NCBI GenBank assembly: GCA_031292625.1
Contig: JARLGU010000048.1
Coordinates: 1 to 64,000 of the forward strand
Source: Capsulimonadaceae bacterium
Lineage (GTDB): Bacteria; Armatimonadota; Armatimonadia; Armatimonadales; Capsulimonadaceae
Length of the DNA: 64,000 bases
Reading direction: 5' to 3'
The position numbers and the translations under genes are program-made. Position 1 is the stretch's first letter. Each line of letters begins with the position of its first letter. The notes beneath the pieces are model-generated. The model did not search any database and was not told where the DNA came from. It saw only the letters and a program-made list of their open reading frames with translations. Shown one piece after another: positions 18,857 through 28,157 of this stretch.

Positions 18857-19402
18857 CGCTCATAAACACGCATTCATAAGCGCAATTACCGTAAATATTA
18901 AGCTTCCGGAATACTATATCGATCCTTTACCGTGTTATGTATTTCTTAATACTACGAGAACACATTTGTGATCTTCACAACATTTTTTTTGGGATATTGA
19001 AAAACCGGTAATTGTACTAGCCCTTACATATGGGGGAATCGAAATACGACCCGTCAGCGACGAGCCATTAACGTCCTCGGCACGCCCATTCGCGACGGCA
19101 ATCGCCCCCCGCGCGGGCGCAAGCAAACGCGCATGAAGAACCGGTATTACTACGCGGCCGGCTGGACATGCGGCCCGGAATATTAAATAGAATCAGTTTT
19201 GATTTCAGAAAGGGAATGTTTGACGCCAAAGCGGTGTTGGGTACGTAGAGGTCAGCCGGCGATGGTTGACCGGCGATCCCCAAGGCAGTGTGACTCCGAG
19301 AGGCAATCGACGCTCGCTTGCGGCGAACGTCAATAGGGCCAGTGATATACCGGCTTGCTCCCGAGCAGGCCATTGTGGATCAGCATGGAGTTTTAGGCAA
19401 TA
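18857..19402. other. Long AT-rich intergenic region upstream of the STAS gene
   Basis: No convincing gene. The first 170 bases are clearly more AT-rich than the neighbours, with a run of eight T near 18983. A 16-base string, AAAAACCGGTAATTGT (19000-19015), also occurs on the minus strand at 35600-35585 upstream of the CAP-domain gene. The part 19050-19400 is GC-richer and holds only short unsupported reading frames. Confidence 0.5.
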
Positions 19403-19780
19403 ATGGAAAACGGAGTTGGGCGAGTCTTCGTCTTTAGATGCCACGGCTGTCTCGACGGTAACGGTGCTTCCCCTGAGGAAATAGTGCGTACTGCAACCAA
19501 GCAGGGCGCAAGGTTCTTTATTATCGACGCCACCGATGCGGCTTATGTCGACACCCCCGGCGTTCGCTGGTTGCTTCGCCTGAGAGCTCTCATTGAGAAC
19601 ATGGGAAAAGGTCTCCGAATCGTCACGCACTCCAAGAGCCCTGTGACCCGAAACCTGCAGATGCTCCAGGTCGATATCGATCGCTATGAGACCCTCGCAA
19701 CGGCGTGGCGTACGCCATGGACCACCGCGAGCAACGACCGGTCCTTGCGTCGCAGGGCCGCGAGAAATCGCGCTGCATAA
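19403..19780 (+). CDS. STAS-domain protein (anti-sigma-factor-antagonist-like)
   Basis: 125 aa. The core FIIDATDAAYVDTPGVRWLLRLRALIENMGKGLRIV fits a STAS fold of the SpoIIAA/RsbV type, in which a Ser/Thr near the DT/DS site may be phosphorylated by an anti-sigma kinase; here Thr follows Asp (VDTPG). No partner kinase gene is adjacent. The last 25 residues are Arg-rich and not part of the domain. GGAG lies about 14 bases upstream of the ATG. A frame on the opposite strand covers the same area but shows no family features. Confidence 0.7.
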   Translation: MENGVGRVFVFRCHGCLDGNGASPEEIVRTATKQGARFFIIDATDAAYVDTPGVRWLLRLRALIENMGKGLRIVTHSKSPVTRNLQMLQVDIDRYETLATAWRTPWTTASNDRSLRRRAARNRAA

Positions 19781-19831
19781 CGACGCTTGAAGCGCGAGAT
19801 TCTCGGCGCCGGCAAAACATAGCGACTAAAA

Positions 19832-19869
19832 TGCCCAACGCCCCGCTCTTACCGGCTGGGCGTTGGGCA
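19832..19869. terminator. Terminator of the xylA operon (bidirectional)
   Basis: Perfect 12-bp arms, TGCCCAACGCCC and GGGCGTTGGGCA, with a 14-base loop. On the minus strand TTTTAG follows. It lies 15 bp past the xylA stop and 50 bp past the STAS stop. Confidence 0.8.
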
Positions 19870-19883
19870 ATTGAATGGCTCTC

Positions 19884-21053
19884 TTATCGAACCCCGAGAA
19901 GCAAATCAAAGACAAGCTGGTCCAGACGCTCATACGGCAGCGGCTTTGCGGCTAGCTGGTTCGCGTCCAATTTCAGCCCCTTGATCGAAGCAGCCTTAGC
20001 CGGCGAATACTTTCCGGCAAGCAACGGGTCGATCACGGCATCTCCCGCATTGATCTCCTTGAGCAACGCCTGGATCTCCGGATCGGCATTGAATTGACGC
20101 GCCTTCTCCTTCAAGATAAGGTAGGTCCGCATGCATCCCCTCGCAAACTGCCACACATCGTCGATGTCCGATGTCCGCAGAGCATGCGCATCGAAATGGC
20201 GCGAGCCCGTGTAGCCGCGATCTTCGAGAAGCTTGACGAGGAAGAAGTTGGTCTTGTAATCCTCCTGGCCAAAGCGAAGATCCTGGTCGAAACGTCCAGG
20301 CTTTTGCCCGTTCAGGTCGATGTGGAAGAGCTTGCCGGCGTCAAGCGCCTGCGCGACCGCATGGGTAAAGTTCAATGCGGAAATCGTGTCGTGCGCATAC
20401 TCCGGGTTGACGCCGACCATCTCCGGCTTGTCGAGCGTCGCGATGAAGCCGAGCATCGACCCAGTCGTCGGAAGGTAGATATCTCCGCGCGGCTCGTTCG
20501 GCTTGGGCTCGAGCGCGAACTTCAGCTTGTACTTCTGATCGGCAACATACCCTGTCAGGAAGTTGATCGCATCCCGGAAATGCTGCAGAGCCGTTACCGG
20601 ATCCTTGGACGCTTCCACTTCAACGCCTTCGCGACCGCCCCAAAAGACATACACGCCTGCTCCCAATTCGACGCCAAGATCGATTGCGCGCATTGTCTTC
20701 TGCAACGCGAAAGCGCGGACCTTGGGATCGTTGGACGTGAACGCGCCGTCCTTGAAAACGGGGTGCGCAAACAGGTTCGTCGTCGCCATCGGCACGACGA
20801 GGCCGGTATCCTTCAACGCTTGCTTAAACTCGGCGACGATCCGATCTCTTTCGGCCGGCGTGGCGTCAAATGGGACAAGGTCGTTGTCATGCAGGTTGAC
20901 CCCGTAGGCGCCCAGTTCGGAGAGCTTGTGCAGCCCTTCGATCGGTGTCGGCGGCACGCGCACCTCGCTGCCAAACGGGTCGCGCCCCGCATTGCCAAAC
21001 GTCCAAAGGCCAAATGTAAACTTGTCGTTCTTCGTGGGTACAAAATCCGCCAT
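19884..21053 (-). CDS. xylA: Xylose isomerase (class I, short form)
   Basis: 389 aa, the length of the actinobacterial-type short enzymes. It interconverts xylose/xylulose or glucose/fructose with two divalent metals, in the cytosol. [14 protein letters not shown] is the class signature, His55 and Asp58 lie in [12 protein letters not shown], and the metal ligands are in [12 protein letters not shown] and HIDLNGQ. ATG 21053 has AAGGAG at good spacing. It is the last gene of a five-gene cluster with a GH2 enzyme and a secreted glycosidase, so the loci may degrade a xylose- or mannose-containing glycan. Confidence 0.95.
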   Translation of the reverse strand: MADFVPTKNDKFTFGLWTFGNAGRDPFGSEVRVPPTPIEGLHKLSELGAYGVNLHDNDLVPFDATPAERDRIVAEFKQALKDTGLVVPMATTNLFAHPVFKDGAFTSNDPKVRAFALQKTMRAIDLGVELGAGVYVFWGGREGVEVEASKDPVTALQHFRDAINFLTGYVADQKYKLKFALEPKPNEPRGDIYLPTTGSMLGFIATLDKPEMVGVNPEYAHDTISALNFTHAVAQALDAGKLFHIDLNGQKPGRFDQDLRFGQEDYKTNFFLVKLLEDRGYTGSRHFDAHALRTSDIDDVWQFARGCMRTYLILKEKARQFNADPEIQALLKEINAGDAVIDPLLAGKYSPAKAASIKGLKLDANQLAAKPLPYERLDQLVFDLLLGVR

Positions 21054-21197
21054 GATAAAATCTCCTTCGAGTTCCGGTACGAATTTGATTATATCCGCCA
21101 TCCTCCTAAAAATCTATCCGGTTAGCTTTTTATTTTCGCGGGAATGTCCGCTCTATCCCGCACATCGCCGTACCACGCAATCCAGCCCCGAAACCGT

Positions 21198-23534
21198 TCA
21201 TGCCGTTGCCCCTCGCGCGCCCGTTACGGCAACGGTCAGCCACCGGAGATACGATGCAGCGTCGAACGGCGGATCGCCTGCAAGATAATGGCTTCTGCCC
21301 TTTCCCCTTTGGCTGCACCATTCGATCGTATACATGTCCTGTTCGCAAGCGCCCCGCTTCACTTCGCCAAGCACCGTAACGCTGTCCGCCGATGAAACGG
21401 CCTCGCCGGCGAGAAGAGCGGATCCCAAGGAAACTGAGCTCAACGAAAACCTTACCGGGAGGTTGTCCCGCGTATCGTTACAAGCGACTAACTCGTGAAC
21501 CTCGCTGCCTGGTTCCTGCTCGCGCACGACGAGATGCAGCGGACGTTGCGCATTGGCGATCCAATTGAACGCCAACTTCTTATCGTAATAGTAATCGACC
21601 ACCGCATCCGAAAACTGCGGCCAGCCGTCGATCAGGTTCCACCAGATAATCCCCGTCTTCGACCATTTGCGGCTACGGAAAAGCTCGATAAAGAACTTCA
21701 TGGCCTCCGCCTGCACGCACTGGCTCAATTGCACGAATTCCTCCAGCGTCTCCGGGGCGCAACCAAACAGGTCGCCAATCTGCAGACGCATCAGCTCGAT
21801 GCGGTAGTCGTTATTGTGCACGCCGGGTATCGCGGACGTCGCATGCAGCAGCCATTCGTCGTTGCCCGGCGGCCACAGCTTGCCAGCGGAGATAAACCTC
21901 TTGATCGACTCAACGGAAGGGCTGCCATGGTAGCCGATCTCACTTGCAAAACGGCCACGCGAGTCTTTGTAGTATGCGGTCTTAAAGGAACGGCGCGGTC
22001 CCCACAGGTGCTGTTCAGGAAGGTCGTCCTCGCCCTTGCCAAACGCCGATGGGCCTATGTACGGCGAGGACGGCAGATAGGCTCGGCTGGGATCTTCTTC
22101 GCGCAACACGCGCGGAATGACTTCCCGCGTCAGCCGGTTCATATTGGGATCGACTGTCTGGAGCCAAAAGTTCCAAGCAGGGACGCTGTCACACTCATTG
22201 TCGCCGCACCAGATCGCCAAACTCGCGTGGTTACGAATCCGCCGGACGACCGAGCGCGCTTCAATTTCGATCTTGCGCGCAAAGTCGTCGTCCTGCGGAT
22301 AGAGCTTACACGCCATCGCGAAGTCTTGCCACACAAGAACGCCGCGCTCATCGCAGAGATCGAAAAAGCGGTCACTCTCGTAGACGTTCCCGCCCCAGCA
22401 TCGGACCATGTTGCAGCCTGATTCGTCCAGCAGCGAGATGGCAGCGTCGAGCCTCTTTTCGTCCCGTGAGTGATACGCATCGAGCGGCGCCCAGTTTGTC
22501 CCGAGGATGAATAGCCGCTCTCCGTTTACCAAAAATACGAACTCGCCTTTACCCTCGGCATCAATGATCTCGGTTCTGTTCAGTTCAATCGTGCGGATGC
22601 CGTGGCGAAACTCATGTCGATCAACCTCGTCGCCGTTGCGCAAAAGGCGCACGGACACGTTATACAGGTTCGCGTCGCCGCGGCCCCGCGGCCACCAAAG
22701 GCGGGGGTTCTCCACATCGAATACGCATCGTCCCGCGACGCCTACAACGCTTGAACGCTTGCGGAACGTCGATTCGCCGCAAGATCCCTTTATCTCGACT
22801 TCATAATGCGCGCTGAGCGGATCGACGCCTTGCAAGCGATACCAAAACGCCTCGCCTGCGCGGCCCTCCGACACCCAGCGAGTCGAAAGCCAGTACTGGT
22901 CAATCCGTTCTGTCGACCGCCATTCGATCCGTACGGGACGCCAGAGACCGGCGGACAAGGCGCGCGGCATGATGTCCCACCCATACATATGAGGCGCCTT
23001 GCGAACGCGGATCGATTCCCAATTCCCATCCCCCGCGGCATTGCCCGGAGCCAGCTCGAATTTGCGCGACTCCAGGAATGCCGGTCGAATATGCACGAGC
23101 AGTTCGTTCTCTCCATTCAGCAGACCGGTCAAATCGAACTCATGAGCGATGAGCATGTTATCCACGCTGCCGAGAAGCTTTCCGTTAATAAAGATATCCG
23201 CGAAACAGTCCACGCCTTCCAGCACAAGAAACGGCAGCGAATCCGGTTTCCCGGCATCGGCCGCAAATTGGCACGTGTACCAGACGTGGCATCGCTCGTA
23301 GCGTCGTAGGGCGACGATGTTCATGCCGAAAAACGGATCACCTTCAACAAGACCGGCGCGGCCCAGATCCAGCTCAACATTGCCGGGCACGATGGCGTCG
23401 TAGAACGCGACATCACAGCGAGCGAGCTCACGCTGGGTTTTCGCCTCGGAGAGAGCACCGCCCAGCGGCTCCTGAGCGATGGCGAACCGCCAATTCCGCT
23501 GAGAAAGGTTCTCGAAAGCGTTTAAATCAGTCAT
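21198..23534 (-). CDS. Glycoside hydrolase family 2, beta-mannosidase-like
   Basis: About 778 aa without a signal peptide, so it probably acts in the cytosol on imported oligosaccharides. The N-terminal sugar-binding domain and the immunoglobulin-like domain (about 1-330) precede a TIM barrel with the acid/base Glu447 in WCGDNE and the likely nucleophile Glu532 in ASEIGYHG, both as in beta-mannosidases. The substrate is inferred from these motifs; beta-galactosidase-like activity cannot be excluded. The start at 23534 is uncertain: GGAGGT lies 12 bases upstream, and an ATG at 23561 would add nine residues. xylA follows after 144 bp. Confidence 0.88.
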   Translation of the reverse strand: MTDLNAFENLSQRNWRFAIAQEPLGGALSEAKTQRELARCDVAFYDAIVPGNVELDLGRAGLVEGDPFFGMNIVALRRYERCHVWYTCQFAADAGKPDSLPFLVLEGVDCFADIFINGKLLGSVDNMLIAHEFDLTGLLNGENELLVHIRPAFLESRKFELAPGNAAGDGNWESIRVRKAPHMYGWDIMPRALSAGLWRPVRIEWRSTERIDQYWLSTRWVSEGRAGEAFWYRLQGVDPLSAHYEVEIKGSCGESTFRKRSSVVGVAGRCVFDVENPRLWWPRGRGDANLYNVSVRLLRNGDEVDRHEFRHGIRTIELNRTEIIDAEGKGEFVFLVNGERLFILGTNWAPLDAYHSRDEKRLDAAISLLDESGCNMVRCWGGNVYESDRFFDLCDERGVLVWQDFAMACKLYPQDDDFARKIEIEARSVVRRIRNHASLAIWCGDNECDSVPAWNFWLQTVDPNMNRLTREVIPRVLREEDPSRAYLPSSPYIGPSAFGKGEDDLPEQHLWGPRRSFKTAYYKDSRGRFASEIGYHGSPSVESIKRFISAGKLWPPGNDEWLLHATSAIPGVHNNDYRIELMRLQIGDLFGCAPETLEEFVQLSQCVQAEAMKFFIELFRSRKWSKTGIIWWNLIDGWPQFSDAVVDYYYDKKLAFNWIANAQRPLHLVVREQEPGSEVHELVACNDTRDNLPVRFSLSSVSLGSALLAGEAVSSADSVTVLGEVKRGACEQDMYTIEWCSQRGKGRSHYLAGDPPFDAASYLRWLTVAVTGARGATA

Positions 23535-23588
23535 CTGCCCTGGCAGACCTCCTACCTGCATCGACGTTCGGTTCCTTGCCGAAATTTG

Positions 23589-25853
23589 CTACGGCATCGC
23601 ATAAGCTGGCGCTGCCGCCAAGAGCGAGCCGCTATGCTCGGGCGTCTCGCCGCCGTGGCTGTCAAGCAGCAACAGCATTGTGCAAGAGAGCTTGCCGTGC
23701 GGCGTTCCGTCGTTCGATCCGGCCCAGTGGTCGGCGTTGCTGCCATCGAGCGGAAACGTAATCCTGCGCCACTCAGCATCCGTAATTCTGCCTCCGCTCA
23801 CCTGGAAGGTCTGTCCCGTGGCGTCGGTAAAGCGAGAAAAGACGCCGATTTCATGTCCGTCGCCCTTGATCCACACGACAAGCGCCTTTGCGCCGTCGGG
23901 AATCGGATCGTCCGCGAGCGGTTCGAGAGTGTTGTAGGTCCAGGCGCGCCCCGTCGTAAACGGACAGAGGATCGCAAGCGGCGCGGGCGAATTCGGGGGA
24001 GTTGCCACGGCTTTCGGCGTGTCCGTGGAAGCCGCTTGATTGTTTGAATAGAAGATGTGCTTCAGCGGCACGGCCTGCGTTGCTGAAACTGGCCAGTTGC
24101 CCTTCGGCACATCCGGGTCAGTCGCGACCCTGCCCCAAACAAGCCCCGCCTTATCGATCAACTCGATATCTCCGACTGCCGCGCCCGCCCCGGCAAGGGT
24201 GACGACCTTTCGCCTATCCGCTTCCAATGTGAGCGACGCTTCGATCTGGCGTCCGGATTTCGGTTTGAGCACGACCGCCCCCGAGAAGGTCCGATCAACC
24301 GGATTGGAGATGTAAACAGACAGATCGCGTCCCTTCGGCTCCGTTTGGACGTCCAACACGGACGCGCTGATCGACATGAGAGCGTCTATCCCGCGTACGG
24401 GAGTGCCGTTCCACGTAAAATCGAGATCGATTGGGTGCGGTCCAGCGGTGGCCGCATCGACGGACAGGTCGACGACAACATCCTTGTTTTCGCGCGGCGC
24501 GACCAGAAAGCGATGTCCTTGATTGCCATTCATAATGCCAATCACCGCCGGATTGCCGCCGGTATTGGTAAGCCGGAACGCGCAGCGGACTGTCGAACCG
24601 GTCACCGCCACTCGAGGCTCAGGCGAGTATGCAATCGACGCCGCCCGGCGCGCTTCGGAGTAATCGGCATCCCCTGGACGAACCTTACGTATGGTTGGGA
24701 GCGTCGGCGAATTATTGTCGCGTGACGACCAAGCGACAATCGCTAGATCGCTCTGGCTCTCGAACAGCAAGCGGCAGTCGTTCCCTTTGTCCGGCAATAG
24801 ACGATGGCTAAATCTGTAGCCGCGAAGGCCACGTATCAGATTTCGTACGGCCGTATAGGAAGCCTTAGGTTTGAAATCGTGCGTCACGATGCCATAGCGC
24901 CCGCCAACGGATGACGGATCGGAGCCCACATCCTTCCAGTCGTACCAAATCGTTAGGTCCACGCCATTTGCGAGGTTCCAGAGATATTCGCGAAGCATAT
25001 AGGCCGCTTGAACGTCCTCCGGAACCGTCCAATGTGGGGCTGCGGCCGTTGAGTAGCCCCACTCGGAGCAAATGAGGCGCAGCGGATTTTGACCAGGGGG
25101 CGTGTACCGCGCAATTATCGATCGCACTCGCATATAGCCGTCGCCAACCGTTTCTGGCTTGGTTTCGCGATAGGGATGCACGGAGAGAGCAGCAATTTGG
25201 GCGAATGCGCCAACTCTCGATCCGGTGCGCAAAAAGGATTCGATATATTCCATCGACATCCCGCCGACGGCGCCCGCCACAATTGTCGCCTTTGGATCGG
25301 CCTTGCGCATTGCGCTGGCGGCTGACTTAACGAGCAACGCGTAGTCCCGCACGTTAGGGAGCGGTTTCCAAAAATCGCCGGCATTCGGTTCGTTCCAGAT
25401 CTCCCAAACGATCCCCTTGTTCGCATATCGCGCCGTTGCTGCCGCCGCAAACTTGGCGAATGCGGCGCGGCCGGCATCGGTAAACGGGGAGAGACCGCCG
25501 TCATAATTGGGATTTCCATAATCGAGTATGAACAGGCCTCTCAAATTGCAACTGTCAAGCTCCTTGACAAGACCGTCGAAGGCGGAGAAGTCGTAAACTC
25601 CTGTCGTTCGCTCGACGTTCTCCCAGCGCATGTCCGTGCGTACGAAGCCGAGCCCCGCGTCGCAAAGCAGGCTCCGCTCACCGGGCTCGAAATGCGTGGC
25701 GTGAACATTGATGCCGAAGCCGTCCGGAACCACGGGCTGCGGCAAGCCGTATTGGGAGGCGCGTGCGTTCGGGCAGATCGCGGCTAACGCGATGCAGAGG
25801 ATCACATTGCGCATGCGCCGAGCTATCCCAAAACTGCCTATGTGTACTGTCAT
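23589..25853 (-). CDS. Secreted clan-A glycoside hydrolase (GH5/GH39-like) with C-terminal modules
   Basis: 754 aa. A signal peptide is at residues 14-33 (MRNVILCIALAAICPNARAS). The catalytic barrel (about 40-380) has the acid/base Glu155 in WEIWNEPN and the nucleophile Glu264 in CSEWGYS, so both catalytic residues are present. The second half is beta-rich and looks like accessory carbohydrate-binding or jelly-roll modules. The exact family is open (GH39 or GH5). It lies 12 bp after the DUF1559 gene, with AGGAAAAG before the ATG, and 54 bp before the GH2 gene. Its likely role is extracellular attack on a polysaccharide whose fragments the GH2 enzyme and XylA handle. Confidence 0.85.
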   Translation of the reverse strand: MTVHIGSFGIARRMRNVILCIALAAICPNARASQYGLPQPVVPDGFGINVHATHFEPGERSLLCDAGLGFVRTDMRWENVERTTGVYDFSAFDGLVKELDSCNLRGLFILDYGNPNYDGGLSPFTDAGRAAFAKFAAAATARYANKGIVWEIWNEPNAGDFWKPLPNVRDYALLVKSAASAMRKADPKATIVAGAVGGMSMEYIESFLRTGSRVGAFAQIAALSVHPYRETKPETVGDGYMRVRSIIARYTPPGQNPLRLICSEWGYSTAAAPHWTVPEDVQAAYMLREYLWNLANGVDLTIWYDWKDVGSDPSSVGGRYGIVTHDFKPKASYTAVRNLIRGLRGYRFSHRLLPDKGNDCRLLFESQSDLAIVAWSSRDNNSPTLPTIRKVRPGDADYSEARRAASIAYSPEPRVAVTGSTVRCAFRLTNTGGNPAVIGIMNGNQGHRFLVAPRENKDVVVDLSVDAATAGPHPIDLDFTWNGTPVRGIDALMSISASVLDVQTEPKGRDLSVYISNPVDRTFSGAVVLKPKSGRQIEASLTLEADRRKVVTLAGAGAAVGDIELIDKAGLVWGRVATDPDVPKGNWPVSATQAVPLKHIFYSNNQAASTDTPKAVATPPNSPAPLAILCPFTTGRAWTYNTLEPLADDPIPDGAKALVVWIKGDGHEIGVFSRFTDATGQTFQVSGGRITDAEWRRITFPLDGSNADHWAGSNDGTPHGKLSCTMLLLLDSHGGETPEHSGSLLAAAPAYAMP

Positions 25854-25865
25854 CTTTTCCTGTCC

Positions 25866-26675
25866 TTATTCGTGCAGCATCGTCGAGCAAAGCCCAAATG
25901 GCCGCTCCGCTCCCCAGTCGTAGGCGGCGGTATTGTACGGCGCGGTATTGCAGCAGGCGTTTTCCGCGTTAACGGCGGCGCCGATAAGCTGTGACGGCAG
26001 CCATTTTGCATGACCATCGGCGTATGCGACATTGCCGCCCTGGTTATGCCCCTGCTTGACGACTCCAATCGCCGCCAAAGGAGAGCCCTCGACTCGCTGG
26101 GCCAAATCGTTCGGCGTGTCGAGAAACCAGGAGTAGGTGGATGGATTGCTGACCGTCGGCGCATACTGTCCCCAGGATGCCAGAAAGACGGCGTCCTGCG
26201 AAGGCGTCTGCAGCATGGTCATGTGAACGGGCATCGGATTAGCGTTGGCGGTATTCTGGCATCCGCCAGCGCTCAAAGGACAACTGCCCGGCATGCCGAA
26301 GACCATGAACCATGCATTGTAGCCATAGCTGGGGTTGTCAAAATTGGAATCGACGGCCGTAAAGTTGAAGGAGTCGCTCGGACACCGCCAAACCTGCGAA
26401 CTTTTGATATAGGCGTTCAGAAGCTGCCCCGGCGTGAACTGCGTCCACGGGGAACCGTTGTTGTAGACGATATTCGGACTTACTTCATCATAATCCTGGA
26501 CATATTGAGTAAAGCCCAAACCGATCTGCTTCAAGTTGCTCAGACATCCCGTCTGTCGCGCCTTTTCCCGCGCAGTCGCGAACACGGGAAACAATATAGC
26601 TGCAAGTATAGCAATAATTGCTATTACAACGAGTAGCTCTATTAAAGTGAATGCGTTGCAACACCTGGTTCTCAT
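25866..26675 (-). CDS. DUF1559 prepilin-type pseudopilin (module 1)
   Basis: 269 aa. The N-terminal type IV pilin-like signal has Ala before the cleaved Phe ([10 protein letters not shown]) instead of the usual Gly, then a hydrophobic helix and the [15 protein letters not shown] motif. The C-terminal H-x9-DG signature is intact ([13 protein letters not shown]). Members are processed by prepilin peptidase and probably assemble in type II secretion-like filaments. It lies between a GntR/LacI regulator (23 bp upstream) and the secreted glycosidase. The helix region uses unusually AT-rich codons. Confidence 0.92.
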   Translation of the reverse strand: MRTRCCNAFTLIELLVVIAIIAILAAILFPVFATAREKARQTGCLSNLKQIGLGFTQYVQDYDEVSPNIVYNNGSPWTQFTPGQLLNAYIKSSQVWRCPSDSFNFTAVDSNFDNPSYGYNAWFMVFGMPGSCPLSAGGCQNTANANPMPVHMTMLQTPSQDAVFLASWGQYAPTVSNPSTYSWFLDTPNDLAQRVEGSPLAAIGVVKQGHNQGGNVAYADGHAKWLPSQLIGAAVNAENACCNTAPYNTAAYDWGAERPFGLCSTMLHE

Positions 26676-26698
26676 GTCAATCCTCCCAATTCATTTTG

Positions 26699-27949
26699 CT
26701 AAACTGGCTCTTGCATTGGCCGCTCAGTGCGGCTTCGTGATGTATAACTCATCGTGGACGTCCTCGCAATGAGATCCGAAGCTAAACAGACGGGTTTGGC
26801 TGATCCCGGCGCCGCAATCTCCCGGTAGACCATGTCGACGGCCTCGCGTCCCATCGCATCCATCGGCGGACGAATTGTCGTCAGCCCCAACACCGCCGAT
26901 TCCGGGAAGTCATCGAATCCGGCGATTGCAAAGTCCCGTCCAGCGACGTAGCCTGCTTCGCCCGCCGCACGCATAAACCCATAGGCGTTGTGATCGTTTA
27001 CGGCAATTACGCCATCAGCGGGAAGCCCCCGCGTCAAGAGTTCCGCGCCAGCCTCATACGCCGCATCGACCTGAATCTGTTGCACGTTATGCCGGTCGAA
27101 CACCGAGTAGAGTTCGTGTTCGCCAATCGACGTAAGGACAGCCCCGGAAGGCATGCCATGAACGGCGGCGGCGTCAACCGCGCCGCGGACGCGCTGATCG
27201 ACCCACTCGGCCCGGTACCCCGAAAACACGAGCACGCTCCGGCATCCGCGACGAAACAGGTGGCTCGCAGCGCGAAACGCGGCGTCGACGCTGCTGTAAT
27301 CGACGCTCAATCGATATACGTGAGAGAGAGAGCCGCCAGCATGGACCACCGGAACGCTCCTATCCGCCGCCTCGCCCAGTAGTTGTTCGATATCACGAGG
27401 CCACCGGTCCAACATGCTGATAATGCCCTCGACTCCCTGCCCGCACAACACCGCGATCCCCTCCTCCATTGAGAGCCCCGCAAATGAGGGATGTTTTAGA
27501 TCGACCGTGCAGCACGAGCCCCCTCGCGCTGCAATGGCCTTTTCCGCGCTCGCAAACTGGTGGGGCAGCCGTATATCGCCGCCCTCGACTGCGCTGTCGA
27601 AGAGGATGCCGATGCGAACCGTCTTTACCGCTCGCGCAGAGCCTGGAACGCGATCGCTAAGAGGCTGTATACTCTTAGCGTCATGAAGCCCAGTCGCCCG
27701 CTCCCGATGAATCGAATGAGCCACGAAGGTTCCGTTGCCGCTCTTCGTTCTCACAACGCCGTCCGCAATCAACGGCCCCATTGCCTCTTCAATCGTTCGC
27801 AGCGCCACGCCGTACGTCTTTGCCAATTCGCGCCGCGATGGCAACGGCGTTCCTGCCGCCCAGTCGCCGTTTGCAATCCTCTGTCGAAGATCCGCCGCGA
27901 TTCGCTTCGACAACGGCGCCTTGATATCGATGTTGGTCTCCACGGGCAT
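26699..27949 (-). CDS. GntR/LacI chimeric regulator (AraR-like), module 1
   Basis: About 416 aa. The N-terminal winged helix is GntR type (PLSKRIAADLRQRIANGDWAAGTPLPSRRELAKTYGV...); the rest is a LacI-like sugar-binding domain (about 100-405). The same domain order is known from AraR of Bacillus subtilis. The protein is probably a sugar-responsive repressor. The start at 27949 has AAGGA about ten bases upstream; TTG 27985 would add 12 residues. The promoter upstream carries a palindrome over its -10 box, so autoregulation is likely, and the downstream DUF1559, GH, GH2 and xylA genes are probably in the same transcript. Confidence 0.9.
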   Translation of the reverse strand: MPVETNIDIKAPLSKRIAADLRQRIANGDWAAGTPLPSRRELAKTYGVALRTIEEAMGPLIADGVVRTKSGNGTFVAHSIHRERATGLHDAKSIQPLSDRVPGSARAVKTVRIGILFDSAVEGGDIRLPHQFASAEKAIAARGGSCCTVDLKHPSFAGLSMEEGIAVLCGQGVEGIISMLDRWPRDIEQLLGEAADRSVPVVHAGGSLSHVYRLSVDYSSVDAAFRAASHLFRRGCRSVLVFSGYRAEWVDQRVRGAVDAAAVHGMPSGAVLTSIGEHELYSVFDRHNVQQIQVDAAYEAGAELLTRGLPADGVIAVNDHNAYGFMRAAGEAGYVAGRDFAIAGFDDFPESAVLGLTTIRPPMDAMGREAVDMVYREIAAPGSAKPVCLASDLIARTSTMSYTSRSRTERPMQEPV

Positions 27950-27997
27950 TTGGGAACAAGTATCCTTAGATTCAAGCGACAGCAATTTTTATTACAC

Positions 27998-28018
27998 GCG
28001 TACTATATCATAGTACGC
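27998..28018. promoter_or_regulatory. Palindromic operator of the GntR/LacI regulator (module 1)
   Basis: Perfect 8-bp arms, GCGTACTA and TAGTACGC, around a 5-base centre (TATCA). It covers the -10 box of the regulator's own promoter, so binding would block transcription. Confidence 0.75.
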
Positions 28019-28030
28019 TGAGTCTGTCAA
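28002..28030 (-). promoter_or_regulatory. Promoter of module 1 operon
   Basis: Minus strand: TTGACA (28030-28025), 17 bases, TATAGT (28007-28002). It drives the regulator and probably the four genes behind it. Confidence 0.8.
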
Positions 28031-28084
28031 TAGCCTGCGGCGATTTCGTAAATGCTGCGTTGTCACAATTTCTTCGACGGCCTC

Positions 28085-28113
28085 TTGACGAACCTGCGGA
28101 GTTGGTGTATCAT
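28085..28113 (+). promoter_or_regulatory. Promoter of module 2 operon
   Basis: TTGACG (28085-28090), 17 bases, TATCAT (28108-28113), upstream of the LacI gene. It is divergent from the module 1 promoter, about 55 bp apart. Confidence 0.75.
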
Positions 28114-28118
28114 ATGAT

Positions 28119-28128
28119 TAAACGTTTA
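28119..28128. promoter_or_regulatory. LacI-type operator of module 2
   Basis: The perfect palindrome TAAACGTTTA, with the central CG typical of LacI/GalR operators, starts six bases after the -10 box. It suggests autorepression by the LacI protein encoded just downstream. Confidence 0.65.
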
Positions 28129-28157
28129 CCCAAATCGCTGTGGCGGACATAATATCG

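Noticed and set aside
20094-21125. Plus-strand frame across xylA
   Set aside because: Antisense to a well-conserved enzyme gene and Arg/Val-rich in the way shadow frames are.
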